From: Cytophagales bacterium
GTDB taxonomy: Bacteria > Bacteroidota > Bacteroidia > Cytophagales > Bernardetiaceae
Direction: 5' to 3'
DNA length: 64,000 nucleotides
Assembly (NCBI GenBank): GCA_004293815.1
Contig: RDZD01000026.1
Location: forward strand, 1 to 64,000
Shown here: in pieces, positions 51,042 through 61,300 of the stretch
How positions within the stretch are numbered: the stretch's first letter is position 1
How the letters are laid out: every line of letters starts with the position of its first letter
The notes under the pieces: generated by a model
Seen by the model: only the letters and a program-made list of their open reading frames with translations
Told to the model about the DNA's origin: nothing
The model's database searches: none
Translations under genes and position numbers: made by a program

Positions 51042-51968
51042 ATGTCTACTCAAATCATTCCAAGCCAAATGGTGCAAGATCTGCCTTACGCGGTGAGCGT
51101 CCAGCTGGCCTCTATGCCCGTAGAAGCACAGAGAGAGTTCATAGACGAATACTCTAGTAAATCTCGCTCCATAGCAGTGAACTATTTTCTTCACTTTTTC
51201 TTTGGTGCTGGCTACCTGTATCTTAACAAGTGGATAAAGCAAATCTTATTTTGGATGACTGCGGGCGGCGGCGGCGTTTGGCTCTTTATTAACCTCTTTA
51301 GAATTCCTAAGATGACACAAGAGTTCAACGCTCGTCTGGCCGATGATATCTTACGCGATCTTGTTTTTAGGTATCGTCTTAATCCTCCTCAAGCTGCCTA
51401 CAACAGAATTCCCGAAGTTAGACCGAAGCAACTGCCAAGCTATCAGTTTAACCCCGCAGATTTGCAGCCAGTTAATCTAAAAGCAGGCTATATGTTTGAT
51501 TTTATGCTTAAAACATGGAGCGTTCAAGGCGAAAAGCAATGCGACTGGGACAATCAAGTTTCAGAACGAGAACTGTTGGTAGTGGATAGACTCAATGGAC
51601 ATCGTGCCCATTTATACATGACACACTCCGCCCCAATGGATATTTTCTTTTGCTATCCCGTCAATTTAGCACAAATATCTCCCACTATGGAAGCAGATAT
51701 TCAGGCCAATGGACGACCAGACAACATGGTGAGCTACAACAACACGCCTTTCTACCGTGAAATTCAACGCGAAGGGCTATGTTTCGACATAACAGGTTCA
51801 GGAACCCATCAGCGCGTCATGGTTTGGCTATTTTTTGATGGCTTACGCGAGAACGTACTGCGTGTGGAGCGCAAAGGACGCAATCAGATAGAAGGCACCA
51901 TAGGTAGGGTCATACAGTCTTATGAGATTTCTGACATACTTCCGCACGGAAATATGGGCGATTTTTAG
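51042..51968 (+). CDS. TM2-like membrane protein, unknown function
   Basis: 308 residues from the ATG at 51042 (MSTQIIPSQMV); the longer frame starts at TTG. Residues 1-45 are soluble, then two hydrophobic stretches joined by a turn (YFLHFFFGAGYLYLNKWIKQILFWM, then GGGGVWLFINLFRIPKM) resemble a TM2 hairpin. The remaining 200 residues are cytoplasmic-looking and contain KAGYMFDFMLKTWSVQGEK followed by SERELLVVDRLNGHRAHLYM, perhaps a DUF4178-type domain; I am not sure. Encoded between lepB and a HAD phosphatase on the same strand, probably one transcript. No function can be inferred from context. Confidence 0.6.
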   Translation: MSTQIIPSQMVQDLPYAVSVQLASMPVEAQREFIDEYSSKSRSIAVNYFLHFFFGAGYLYLNKWIKQILFWMTAGGGGVWLFINLFRIPKMTQEFNARLADDILRDLVFRYRLNPPQAAYNRIPEVRPKQLPSYQFNPADLQPVNLKAGYMFDFMLKTWSVQGEKQCDWDNQVSERELLVVDRLNGHRAHLYMTHSAPMDIFFCYPVNLAQISPTMEADIQANGRPDNMVSYNNTPFYREIQREGLCFDITGSGTHQRVMVWLFFDGLRENVLRVERKGRNQIEGTIGRVIQSYEISDILPHGNMGDF

Positions 51969-52008
51969 TATTACTGCTGTTAACGTGTTCAAAATATGTT
52001 TTGAAACT

Positions 52009-52548
52009 ATGCAAAAAAACAAAATCGCTCTTTTTTTAGACCGAGATGGTGTCATAAACCAAAAGCTTCCCAACGCCTACGTTAGACACACAAAAGAGTT
52101 TAAGATCTTGGAGGGTGTAGCTCAGGCTTTAGATAACTTGAGACGTTATTTTCACCCCATTGTGGTGGTAACTAACCAGCAAGGTATAGGCAAGGGGCTT
52201 ATGTCTGAACAGGATTTGGCGCACATACACCAAACCATGCAAGAACAACTCCAATTCAAATTTGATGCTATCTATCACGCACCAAACTTGGCAGCAGAAA
52301 ATTCCTCCCTGCGTAAACCCAATATTGGTATGGCGCATTTAGCTCAAAAAGACTTTCCTAGCATTGTTTTTGACCGAAGCCTCATGGTGGGCGACAGCTT
52401 ATCTGACTTGGAGTTTGGACGAAAAGCCAATATGAAAACGGTTTTTATCGGTAATCCAAGCCTCAAAAAGCCCACAGAAGCAGACTTTGTTTTTGATTCT
52501 CTCAGTACGCTTAGCCATCATATTGAGCAAGTGCTCAAATTGTTCTAA
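52009..52548 (+). CDS. HAD phosphatase, GmhB/HisB-N-like
   Basis: 179 residues from the ATG at 52009 (MQKNKIALFLDRDGVIN); the longer frame overlaps the previous gene. HAD motifs: I ALFLDRDGVIN (nucleophile Asp and acid Asp), II VVVTNQQGIGKG, III Lys in SLRKPNIGM and IV MVGDSLSDLEFGRKA. The family includes D,D-heptose 1,7-bisphosphate phosphatase (GmhB) and histidinol phosphatase; the Cys-rich zinc loop of E. coli GmhB is not evident (only AENSSLRKP). Together with gmhA in this window a role in ADP-heptose supply is plausible, but not shown. Confidence 0.8.
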   Translation: MQKNKIALFLDRDGVINQKLPNAYVRHTKEFKILEGVAQALDNLRRYFHPIVVVTNQQGIGKGLMSEQDLAHIHQTMQEQLQFKFDAIYHAPNLAAENSSLRKPNIGMAHLAQKDFPSIVFDRSLMVGDSLSDLEFGRKANMKTVFIGNPSLKKPTEADFVFDSLSTLSHHIEQVLKLF

Positions 52549-52625
52549 GCTTCAATTGAGATTTTTTAAACGGACTATTGCCATGTTTTGTGCTCTGTTA
52601 AGTTGGCCTTTACTCCACAAAGTTG

Positions 52626-54245
52626 CTAGGACTCTTCCTGAACAGCCTGCTCTTGGTCCAAGTCCATAACTTCAGCCTTCCATACGCCTAAGGGTGTGAA
52701 AGGCATACTTTCCACCCGCTTTCGCTTCAAGAAAACGAGCCTTTCAAAGAACAAAGGCATAAAAAATGCTTTGTCATAAAACTGTTTGGCAAGCAAAGAG
52801 GCCGCCTCTTGCCGCTCACTTGGCTCTTTAATGGCTGCCGCATCATGCCAAGCTATTCTCACCTCATCTTTAAAGCTTTGCAAGCTGTCTGCTCGAGCTA
52901 AAAAATGAAGCATCAATACTTCATCCGCCACCCAAAAGTGTTTAGTTTTAAGCTTTATTGCGGCTTTCTCAGGCTCATTTACGAGGCCAAATTGGCAAAC
53001 ATGCCAAGCATTCTGCAATGTTTGGGCTAAGTCTTGATGCGACTCTGGGGCATAAATATTCCACAAGGGCGCACCAGGTTCTATCGTGTACTTTTCTAGC
53101 AGTCGCTTTGAGGCGGCCAAATCACAAGGCTTGAGTAGAGTCGCTTTTTGGCTGTATTGGGGCAGAATTGGAGCTAAAAACTGCCCTTCAGCTTTAGCAT
53201 ACGTATCAAAAGGCAATTCTAGACCTATAGAATCCGTGCAAATGCCCTTGATCAAGCCCTTACGAAAATACTGGCTGAGCATGGGGCTTTTAAGATCGTT
53301 GTAGTAAAGAGGGGCAACCTGAAAATCTACACCCAAAACCGAAAGCAGCGGCACAGCCAAGGTGTCGTAGAGCGACTTTAGCTCATTTGGATACTCTGCT
53401 TTAATTTTACTCATGCTGCTATAGCTTATCTGCATGATATCTAAGCCATTTTGCCGAAGTTCGGCCAGAGCATCAGCTTCGTCAAGTCCAAAACTGATAT
53501 CAATAGCGTCTAAAAATGGTAAAGCAGTGTCGTTAAGAGAACTTTTGAAGTACTGGGGGTGCTTGTTGAGTACTGCAAAAGAGCCTCTTTTGTATTTTCC
53601 AAACATAAAAGGCCCAGTACCTACGGGCTGATCTGCAAACTTGATGTTTTGAGTCGTATTGAAGGCTTCTTCGGGGACAATAGCGGTACTGGGCATTGCC
53701 AAGAGGTGTAAAAAAGCCCCAACTGGCTGCCTAAGCGATATTTTGACCGTCAAATGATCTAATTCTTGTATGGCTGTGTCTATGGGTTCGGCCAAAAACT
53801 CTCTCAAAAGAGCTGCTTGCTCCGAACTACTGGGTGCGTCTTTGAGAAATCTTTTCAAAGAAAACACCACATCTCTGGCTCTTAATTCTCTGCCCTTGCC
53901 CTCGGCAAAAATTGGGGCATTATGAAAAACAACATCCTCACGCAGCTTGATTTGAAGCTCTCTACCGTTAGGCATAAGAGAATGGCTTTCTGCTAATTCG
54001 GGATAAAGGACAAGATCTTCACCATAAGTATACAGCGTATTGAAAATTTGTTGACTGAGCCAGCGGTCCGTTTGGTTCTCAGCATAAATGGGGTCTAGGG
54101 TTTGAATGTCTTCGTAAAAACAGATACGCAAGATTTTGGTACCATTTTCATACGTTCGGCCACCACAAGCTGCCAAAAACACCGCTAAAAATACAAAAAG
54201 GATTTTCAGTACTAGGCTTTTTTGCCCACACAACACTTTAGTCAT
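52626..54245 (-). CDS. Peptide/nickel ABC transporter substrate-binding lipoprotein
   Basis: 539 residues. Lipoprotein signal with lipobox LAAC (Cys near 27), then a family 5 (DppA/OppA-type) binding fold. Seen: RICFYEDIQTLDPIYAENQTD near 40, the IFNTLYTYGEDLVLYPELAES stretch, LREDVVFHNAP near 101, RARDVVFSLKRFL, and VGTGPFMFGKYKRGSF near 205. It should bind oligopeptides or similar ligands at the membrane and hand them to an ABC permease, not present here. Ten bases downstream of the GT2 gene and in line with queA, so all three may share a transcript, though their functions do not suggest a common pathway. Confidence 0.88.
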   Translation of the reverse strand: MTKVLCGQKSLVLKILFVFLAVFLAACGGRTYENGTKILRICFYEDIQTLDPIYAENQTDRWLSQQIFNTLYTYGEDLVLYPELAESHSLMPNGRELQIKLREDVVFHNAPIFAEGKGRELRARDVVFSLKRFLKDAPSSSEQAALLREFLAEPIDTAIQELDHLTVKISLRQPVGAFLHLLAMPSTAIVPEEAFNTTQNIKFADQPVGTGPFMFGKYKRGSFAVLNKHPQYFKSSLNDTALPFLDAIDISFGLDEADALAELRQNGLDIMQISYSSMSKIKAEYPNELKSLYDTLAVPLLSVLGVDFQVAPLYYNDLKSPMLSQYFRKGLIKGICTDSIGLELPFDTYAKAEGQFLAPILPQYSQKATLLKPCDLAASKRLLEKYTIEPGAPLWNIYAPESHQDLAQTLQNAWHVCQFGLVNEPEKAAIKLKTKHFWVADEVLMLHFLARADSLQSFKDEVRIAWHDAAAIKEPSERQEAASLLAKQFYDKAFFMPLFFERLVFLKRKRVESMPFTPLGVWKAEVMDLDQEQAVQEES

Positions 54246-54255
54246 CGTGCTGCTC

Positions 54256-55200
54256 TTAAAGTTGTTCTTCTATTTTGTACTCGCTACGGCGGTTGGTATG
54301 AATGACCACCATTTCAGCCAAAAAACCCGCCAAGAATAGCTGTGTACCAATAATTAAAGCTGCCACTGCCAAATAAAAAACAGGCTGTTCCACCACTTCA
54401 CGGGTATTGTAGCCTAACTGTTTTTCTATTCCTAGCCAGAGGGTAATGATAAAACCAACCAGAAATGACAGAGTGCCCAAAAGACCAAAGAAGTGCATGG
54501 GTTTTTTGCGAAAGCGCGTGATGAAGGTTACAGAAAGCAAGTCCAAAAAGCCATTCACGAATCGCTCCAGCCCAAACTTAGTAACTCCATACTGACGAGG
54601 TCTATGCTGCACCACTTTTTCACCTATTTTTTTGAACCCACTCCATTTGGCCAAAACAGGTATGTAGCGGTGCATTTCGCCGTAGAGATCTATGTTTTTG
54701 ACCACTTTGAATTTATAGGCTTTCAAGCCGCAATTAAAATCATGCAGCTTGATGCCAGAAAGCAGGCGAGTAGTCCCATTAAAAAAGCGGGTGGGAATCG
54801 TTTTAGAAAGCGGATCATAGCGTTTTTTCTTCCAGCCCGACACCAAGTCGTAATTCTCTACTGTAATCATCTGATAGAGCTCTGGTATTTCGTCGGGACT
54901 GTCCTGAAGATCTGCGTCCATCGTAATAACCACACGTCCGCGTGCTCGCTCAAAACCAATGGCCAAAGCCGCAGATTTGCCATAATTTCGCAGAAACGAC
55001 ACCGCCCTAACAGCCGTATTTTGTTCTCTTAAGCTTTTGATGACTTTCCAAGAGTCGTCCGTGCTACCATCGTCAATAAACAGTATTTCATAGCTGTAAT
55101 TGTGTTCTTTCATCACTCTGCAAATCCAATCGTGGAGTTCGGGCAGGGACTCCGCCTCGTTAAGCAGGGGCACAACGACAGAAATATCTAACTCGGTCAT
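54256..55200 (-). CDS. GT2 glycosyltransferase (DPM1/GtrB/ArnC-like)
   Basis: 314 residues. The GT-A domain (about 1-215) shows VVVPLLNEAESLPEL near 9, IDDGSTDDSW near 42, and the DxD-type TMDADLQDSPDEI near 93, then DFNCGLKAYK and RYIPVLAKWSGF. Two C-terminal membrane helices (about 230-255 and 268-295) complete the polyprenyl-phosphate sugar synthase layout. It transfers a hexose or similar sugar from a nucleotide donor to undecaprenyl phosphate; a GT-C enzyme such as the one at 4133-5695 could use the product. 35 bases downstream of queA on the same strand. Confidence 0.9.
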   Translation of the reverse strand: MTELDISVVVPLLNEAESLPELHDWICRVMKEHNYSYEILFIDDGSTDDSWKVIKSLREQNTAVRAVSFLRNYGKSAALAIGFERARGRVVITMDADLQDSPDEIPELYQMITVENYDLVSGWKKKRYDPLSKTIPTRFFNGTTRLLSGIKLHDFNCGLKAYKFKVVKNIDLYGEMHRYIPVLAKWSGFKKIGEKVVQHRPRQYGVTKFGLERFVNGFLDLLSVTFITRFRKKPMHFFGLLGTLSFLVGFIITLWLGIEKQLGYNTREVVEQPVFYLAVAALIIGTQLFLAGFLAEMVVIHTNRRSEYKIEEQL

Positions 55201-55235
55201 GGTTTTGGCTAGAAAGTATGTTTCAGAAAACCATT

Positions 55236-56282
55236 CTAAAGAATGAGCATAGCATCGCCATAGCTATAAAAGTTATACTGTTCTTCTATGGCCACTTGGT
55301 AGGCTTTCATAGTTAGTTCATAGCCACCAAAAGCACAGGCCATGATGAGAAGAGTAGACTGAGGCTTGTGAAAGTTTGTAAGCAGAGACTTGCAAATCTT
55401 GTAGTCATAAGGAGGATAAATGAATTTATCTGTCCATCCTTCTGAAGGCTTGAGTCTGTGGCTGGCCGTAACAGACGTTTCGAGTGCTCGCATGGCTGTT
55501 GTGCCTACTGCACAGATATTTTTTCTAGCCTCGAGTGCTTCATTAACCGCTTTGGTGGTTGTGGCATCTATGGCGTAGTTTTCCGAGTCCATTTTGTGTT
55601 TGGTGAGATCTTCTACGTCCACTTCTCGGAATGTGCCTAGCCCCACATGCAGCGTAAGAGGATACATTTCCACCCCCTGAACAGCCAAACGCTTCACAAT
55701 CTGAGGCGTAAAGTGCAAGCCAGCCGTAGGAGCTGCTACAGCACCTTTATGCTTGGCAAAAATAGTTTGATAGCGTTCGCGGTCAATGGCTTCGGCTTCT
55801 CTTCCAAGGTCTTTTGGAATAGGTGCCTGACCAAGTTCGTCTAACGTCTTGTAGAAATTATCGTCTTTTCCGTCATAAAGAAAGCGAATGGTGCGGCCTC
55901 TAGACGTGGTATTGTCTATCACTTCTGCCACCAACTCCCCGTCACCAAAATAAAGCTTGTTGCCCACGCGTATTTTACGGGCAGGGTCTACGAGCACATC
56001 CCAAAGGTGTGCGTTGGTGTTGAGTTCGCGCAGCAAGAAAACTTCTATTCGTGCTTGTGTTTTTTCTTTGTAACCATATAGACGGGCAGGAAAAACCATG
56101 CTATTGTTATAGACCATGAGATCGCCTTCATTGAAGTAAGACAAGATGTCTTTGAAGGTTTTGTGCTCGATTTTGCCTGTTTTGCGGTGTAAAACCATCA
56201 TACGCGAGTCGTCGCGTTCTTGACGAGGATATTTGGCAATGCGTTCCTCTGGCAAATCAAATTTAAAAGCGGATAGCTTCAT
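55236..56282 (-). CDS. queA: tRNA preQ1(34) S-adenosylmethionine ribosyltransferase-isomerase
   Basis: 348 residues from the ATG at 56282 ([19 protein letters not shown]); the longer frame begins at TTG. Family landmarks are [23 protein letters not shown], then [47 protein letters not shown] and the C-terminal [15 protein letters not shown]. It transfers the ribosyl part of SAM to preQ1 at tRNA wobble position 34 to make epoxyqueuosine. Other queuosine genes are not in the window. Leads the queA, GT2, peptide-binding lipoprotein series. Confidence 0.96.
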   Translation of the reverse strand: MKLSAFKFDLPEERIAKYPRQERDDSRMMVLHRKTGKIEHKTFKDILSYFNEGDLMVYNNSMVFPARLYGYKEKTQARIEVFLLRELNTNAHLWDVLVDPARKIRVGNKLYFGDGELVAEVIDNTTSRGRTIRFLYDGKDDNFYKTLDELGQAPIPKDLGREAEAIDRERYQTIFAKHKGAVAAPTAGLHFTPQIVKRLAVQGVEMYPLTLHVGLGTFREVDVEDLTKHKMDSENYAIDATTTKAVNEALEARKNICAVGTTAMRALETSVTASHRLKPSEGWTDKFIYPPYDYKICKSLLTNFHKPQSTLLIMACAFGGYELTMKAYQVAIEEQYNFYSYGDAMLIL

Positions 56283-56515
56283 GGTCTTTTTCTGTAAAAC
56301 CCAAATAGAATTATAGCTTGCAAAATTGGTAATTTGTTTTGGAAGTTGCAAGTTTTTGACCTAACAACTGCCTAAACGCGCTATAAAGTAGCGTATTTTT
56401 TTAAAAACAAGGTCTTCTGAACATGGCACCTATCATAATCTCTAACAAAGAGAAGGTGTTAGGGTTAAATCAATTTTATGGGGAGTGAGCTAAGAGTTTA
56501 TTCTACAGGCTTTTT

Positions 56516-58072
56516 CTAGCGTCCAAACATAATCAGATGACTCCAAAAGTAAGGTGCGCTATACTCTTTGCTTTTGATGAGTTTTAGCTTGCTTTTCCTC
56601 AGACTCGTGCTGTAATCTATTGCTTTTTTGGAGGGGGTGCTCAAGGTGGTATAAAAATCGGATAAAAGTTGCTCGTTAGCCACCGTTTCGTTTAGCCATA
56701 AGCTCAAACCTAAACGTTGCGCGCCTGCATAGAACCATGCGCGTGCCATCCCCAAACAGCCCTCTCCTGTCCGCGCTGCACCCACTCCCCCATGCGTAGC
56801 AGTCAGCATGAGGAGCTCTGCCGAAAGCTTGGTGTTAAGAATCTCGTGAATGTGCAGCAAACCGTCTTGGTTGCTAGTACTATCTTGCGCCATTAAAATA
56901 CCTGATAGCCAAGGTTTTTCTTGATTAATGAAGGTATGAGCTGCCAAGTGAACTACCCTTGCCTCATTGATTGCGCCCAGCTTGATGCACATTTCATTGG
57001 CATCTTGCTTTTCTACAAAACGAGTTGTCAGGGTTGTTTTCTCCATTATTTTCTTAATACTGCTCAGCTCTTGAAGCGTATGCCTGAGAGGTCTTATATC
57101 TCTGCCCAATAAAACGCTCTTATAAGCTGTAGAGTCGCGGACTTGTAGATCTTCAAAAAAAGCAAGTACATCTTTAGATACAGTACTGTAGGCGGGGTTT
57201 TCAAAACTGGGTACTACGCCCACAAAATCTGTTTTATAGGCTGAGTTCCAACTTTCCGCAAGGGATTGGCAATAAGCAGAAGCTGAAGTACTGTACATCA
57301 CGTTGTATTTTTTGAGTAAATAAGGCAAAGCCTCATAGTTGCTGCTGGCAGAAGCTGGCTCAGTGAGCAGGGCTTCAAAAGGCAAATTGGCCAGACCGAT
57401 ATCGGGCACTAAAATCAAATTTTTAATGCTTTTGGGAAGCGTAAAGGCGAATAATTCTTGAAAAAGTTGTTGAGAGGCACTTATAAAATTACTTTTATCT
57501 TGCCCCATGATGGTTTTATTGAAATTTTGAACCTGTAAAGTAATCGGTTGTTTAGGCTCTGAGCGAAATACTCTCAGGTTATTTTCTGGATCTATGACAA
57601 AGGTAAAAAGTGCATCCTGGCCAACAAAATAGCTCACAATGGCAGTATTGGGCGGCAATGATTTCATGATGTTGGCTATAGTGGGTACTGCTGAGCCATA
57701 GCGTAAATCATAATAGCGCGGATAGGTTTTCTTTATCTGGAGCTCTAAGCGTTCTTGTAGAGTTTTTTGAGTCAGAAGTTTTTGCTCATACACTTTTCGG
57801 TTGCTGCTATCTGAGCCAGTTTTATAATCTGCGATGAGCCTTTCTAGCCTGATAATATTGTTTTGTAAGGAATTTTCTTGAGCCAGAATACTGTCTGGCA
57901 CTCCTACAATGTGCTCACTATCTTTAAAAAAATTTAACTGAGACAAAAAAACATGACTTTTGGCACGTTCCGAAAAGATAAAAGCCTGTTCTAAAGCAGC
58001 TGCTTTATCTTGAGCCCAAACCGCATCACTAGCCCCACACAAAAGCAGTATCCAGAAAACAATTTTTTTCAT
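56516..58072 (-). CDS. Secreted CHAT-domain protein, catalytic Cys replaced
   Basis: 518 residues. Signal peptide 1-21 (AVWAQD), a helical region about 25-120, and a CHAT (caspase HetF-associated with TPRs) domain about 135-518 with LVPDIGLANLPFEALL near 216. The dyad His is in VVHLAAHTF (H379). The Cys motif, normally LSACETG, reads LTATHGG with T426 in the Cys position, yet the following GEGCLGMARAWFYAGAQ is well conserved. The usual TPR array is absent. Read from DNA, the codon is ACG, so this is not ambiguous. I infer a non-proteolytic periplasmic role, perhaps binding. Alone on its strand segment, followed by a long leader. A TAGCTTTG -7-like box lies at plus 58191-58198. Confidence 0.8.
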   Translation of the reverse strand: MKKIVFWILLLCGASDAVWAQDKAAALEQAFIFSERAKSHVFLSQLNFFKDSEHIVGVPDSILAQENSLQNNIIRLERLIADYKTGSDSSNRKVYEQKLLTQKTLQERLELQIKKTYPRYYDLRYGSAVPTIANIMKSLPPNTAIVSYFVGQDALFTFVIDPENNLRVFRSEPKQPITLQVQNFNKTIMGQDKSNFISASQQLFQELFAFTLPKSIKNLILVPDIGLANLPFEALLTEPASASSNYEALPYLLKKYNVMYSTSASAYCQSLAESWNSAYKTDFVGVVPSFENPAYSTVSKDVLAFFEDLQVRDSTAYKSVLLGRDIRPLRHTLQELSSIKKIMEKTTLTTRFVEKQDANEMCIKLGAINEARVVHLAAHTFINQEKPWLSGILMAQDSTSNQDGLLHIHEILNTKLSAELLMLTATHGGVGAARTGEGCLGMARAWFYAGAQRLGLSLWLNETVANEQLLSDFYTTLSTPSKKAIDYSTSLRKSKLKLIKSKEYSAPYFWSHLIMFGR

Positions 58073-58315
58073 AAACTATTGATTGACAGATTTTTATACT
58101 TTAACTTTTTGGACAGAGCCTTAACTATTTTGAAGGCTTTCCTTTTCTAAGGCTTGCAAAAATAACAATTGAAGCTAAGAAAACCACTGTCAAAGCTAAA
58201 AGAAGAGTTATCGCAAAAAACGCAAAAGTCAAGACCTGATAGAGTAAAAAAGACACCCTGCATATCACATCTCACTTTTATAGACTTGATAAACAAGGTG
58301 TTGAACAGCTAGCTA

Positions 58316-61300
58316 TTATTTTGCTTTTTCTTCTATAACTCTAGTCATGTTATCTTCTGGGTGCTTGTCTATGAGCATGTTGATGGGATCCAGACCTGCT
58401 TTAGAAGGTTTTTTATCCACACAAAACACCAATACTTCTTTTTCTTTGGTGAATTTATGCTTTTTGCGGTAAACTATTTTGTCTTTTCCTTCTATTTTGG
58501 TCATAACAGCCACATCTATCCAGTCAGCAAGTGGCCTTTTTTGTTCCACTCCCAAACTGTCGGCCTCAAACTTTTCTACTTTGGCCTCTATCGTAACTTT
58601 GTAACGGTTACCTTCTTGTATGAATGAGGCTTTTTCAGCTTTATTTTCATAAAGCACAATGCGCTCAAACATATCCGTAACGAGATACTGCAAAGAGTCT
58701 GGTGTAACGTCTTTGATATACTTGAGCATATCTACGCTAGTTGGATAAGGGTTGCCTCTGTATTTCCAATCCTTGACGTAACGCGAAAAAGCCATATTGA
58801 TAGAGTCTTCACCAATGTAGTCTTGCAGGGCGTAAAAGACCAAAGAGCCTTTGTTATAATGAATATACTGCTGGCTTTCTACATTGAAAAGAGGCTGTTC
58901 TTTGATTTTTTCACTAGCTCTCCCCAGTAAATAACGGTCCAGCTCATATTTGAGAAACTTCTGCATTTGCTCTTCAGGGTACATCTGTTTCATCACCATG
59001 AGTGCCGAGTACTCCGACATGGACTCTGAAAGCATGCTGCTGCCAATCACAGCCGCTTCAGTTACTTGGTGTCCCCACCACTGATGCGCTATCTCGTGCG
59101 CCGTAACGAAGGTTACCATATCGTTATCTTCTTCTTTGATGTTCATAATGAAGCCAATGCCTTCAGAATAAGGGATGGTGTTGGCAAAAGACTGCGCAAA
59201 AGAAGAATAACGAGGAAATTCCAGAATACGGATTTGTCGATACTGATAGGGCGAATAGGCTTTATTGTAATAATCTAAGGATTTTTTCATAGCCGTCATC
59301 ATGCGCTCTAGATTATACTCGTGGCCTTTGTGATAATAGATTTCAAGCTTTACACCTTTGTAATCTTGGCGCATGACTTCGTATTTGGCCGATACAATGT
59401 TATAGAAATTGACCATTGGAGCGTCCTCCATAGAGTACAAATAATGGTTGCGGTCTTTTTCCACCCACTGTTTTTTGAGATATCCAGGCGCAATCGCAAT
59501 TTGATCTTTGCTGGTGCTGAGCGTAATTTCGAAGCGAATGCGGTCTGCATCATCGCCAAAAAGACACTGGTCTAAGCCATGCGGATCAGTTCTAGGCTTG
59601 GCTCTTTCTTTGGGTTTGAGGCCATATTCTTTGCGCTTGTCTTCATCAGAAAGCTCACCTGCCTCTTCATAGCCAAGGGTAGGGAAATTGGTATTGTTAA
59701 AGAATGTGCCGTTATAGACCACCTCTGAACTGTTACCACCTTCTTTGAAGCCTTCTGTTTTATAGTGTATCTTAAAGCTCATTTTCACGCTGTCGTTGGG
59801 TGCAAGGGGCTTGTTGAGCGTATGGATATAGTAGCGAAAATCTTTAAACTCTTGTTTAAGCTTACTACCTCCCTCAAAACTAAGATTTTGAACCACAAAC
59901 TCTGCGCTACTCGGGTAGCTGATATGGATATCGCTGATGGTCGTGTTGCTTTTGTTTTTAAGAATATAGAAGCCGTCAGCAATAAAATCGCGCTCTTCAG
60001 GAAAAATATCTACTTTGAGCTTGGTTTCCACAATACGTGGCTGTGGTATGTTCTCATACTTCTTGAGTGTTTTTTCATAGTCTACACGTAGCTTCTCCAA
60101 GTCGTCTGAGTTAGAATAACTGTTCAACATGTTGGTGTTGTAATAAATGAAGCAACCTGTGAAACCAAATGTGCAAAAAGACAAAATCAGAAGAGCTATT
60201 AGTCCCTTACCCATGCGCACCTTGCCTATTTTAAGACGGGTTTTGAGAAGGCTTTCTGAGCCTCGCACTGAAAGCAGTACCGCCACACCAAACAAAACAA
60301 CAGAGAGGGCAGACCAATACAAAGAATACCAACTGAAAGAAATTGGGAAGTGCCCGTAGCTGTTCATATCAGAGTAAGTACCCATGCTAGCCGAGCCGAA
60401 AGAAAACATTTGGTGTTCTAAGCCTAACTGACTCAATACCAAGTTTGCAATAAAAAATACTACAATTACAGCATAACCTACAAATTTATCATTGACCATG
60501 ACTTGTATGAAGAATGCCAACAAGGTATAAAGCAACAGCCCAAGTAAACTAGAAGTATAAAGTGAGGTAAAGTAAATACCTAACTCATATTTGTAGTAGC
60601 CTTGAAAGGTTTGTATGAGCACGCCCGTAACAATCAACAACAGAAAAACAGCGCAATAAATCAAGGCCATAGCCAAAAACTTGGAAACCAAACTCACAAA
60701 GTCGGGCATAGGGAAGGCATCATATATCAAGTTGATATTCACTTGGCGTTCGCGCCAAATCATTTCGCCCGAATAAAACACCATGATAATGAGTAAAAAC
60801 AAATTGAAACCTTGTATCACTTCGAGCATGGAGTAGGTAGTAGGATAAGTCTGTATCCCATACATCATATTGATATACTGAGAGTTAGATATCAAAAGAA
60901 TAAGACCACAAATGACAATGGCTATAAAAGGAATTTCTTTGAGTGTGGTACGGAAATAAAAATTAGTGAGCGTAGTTATTTGCTTGATATAAGTGCTCAA
61001 ATTCAATATTTGATGCACTTTTGGAATAGAAATACTAGCAGCTAAACTAGGATTAGAAACCACCTCCTTCTGCTTTTTGGGCCTAATGAGTGGGTTTAAA
61101 ATGACTTGAAATTTAAATACATACAAACAAAGCCCAAGCACCAATGCTCCCAAAGCCAGTACAAAAAGGCGATTGTAGAGTAAAGCACCTTCAAACGGCA
61201 CTAAATCATTGTTTTGCTGAGAGATAGACCAATAATCAGTGATATAGCCCACCGTTCTTGTAGCAAAAGGGTCTAACACAGCCGCTATTTCTTTATTGTC

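Noticed and set aside
56780-56830. Misreading of the CHAT Cys codon
   Set aside because: The minus-strand codons read directly as CTG-ACT-GCT-ACG-CAT, giving LTATH with conserved residues on both sides.
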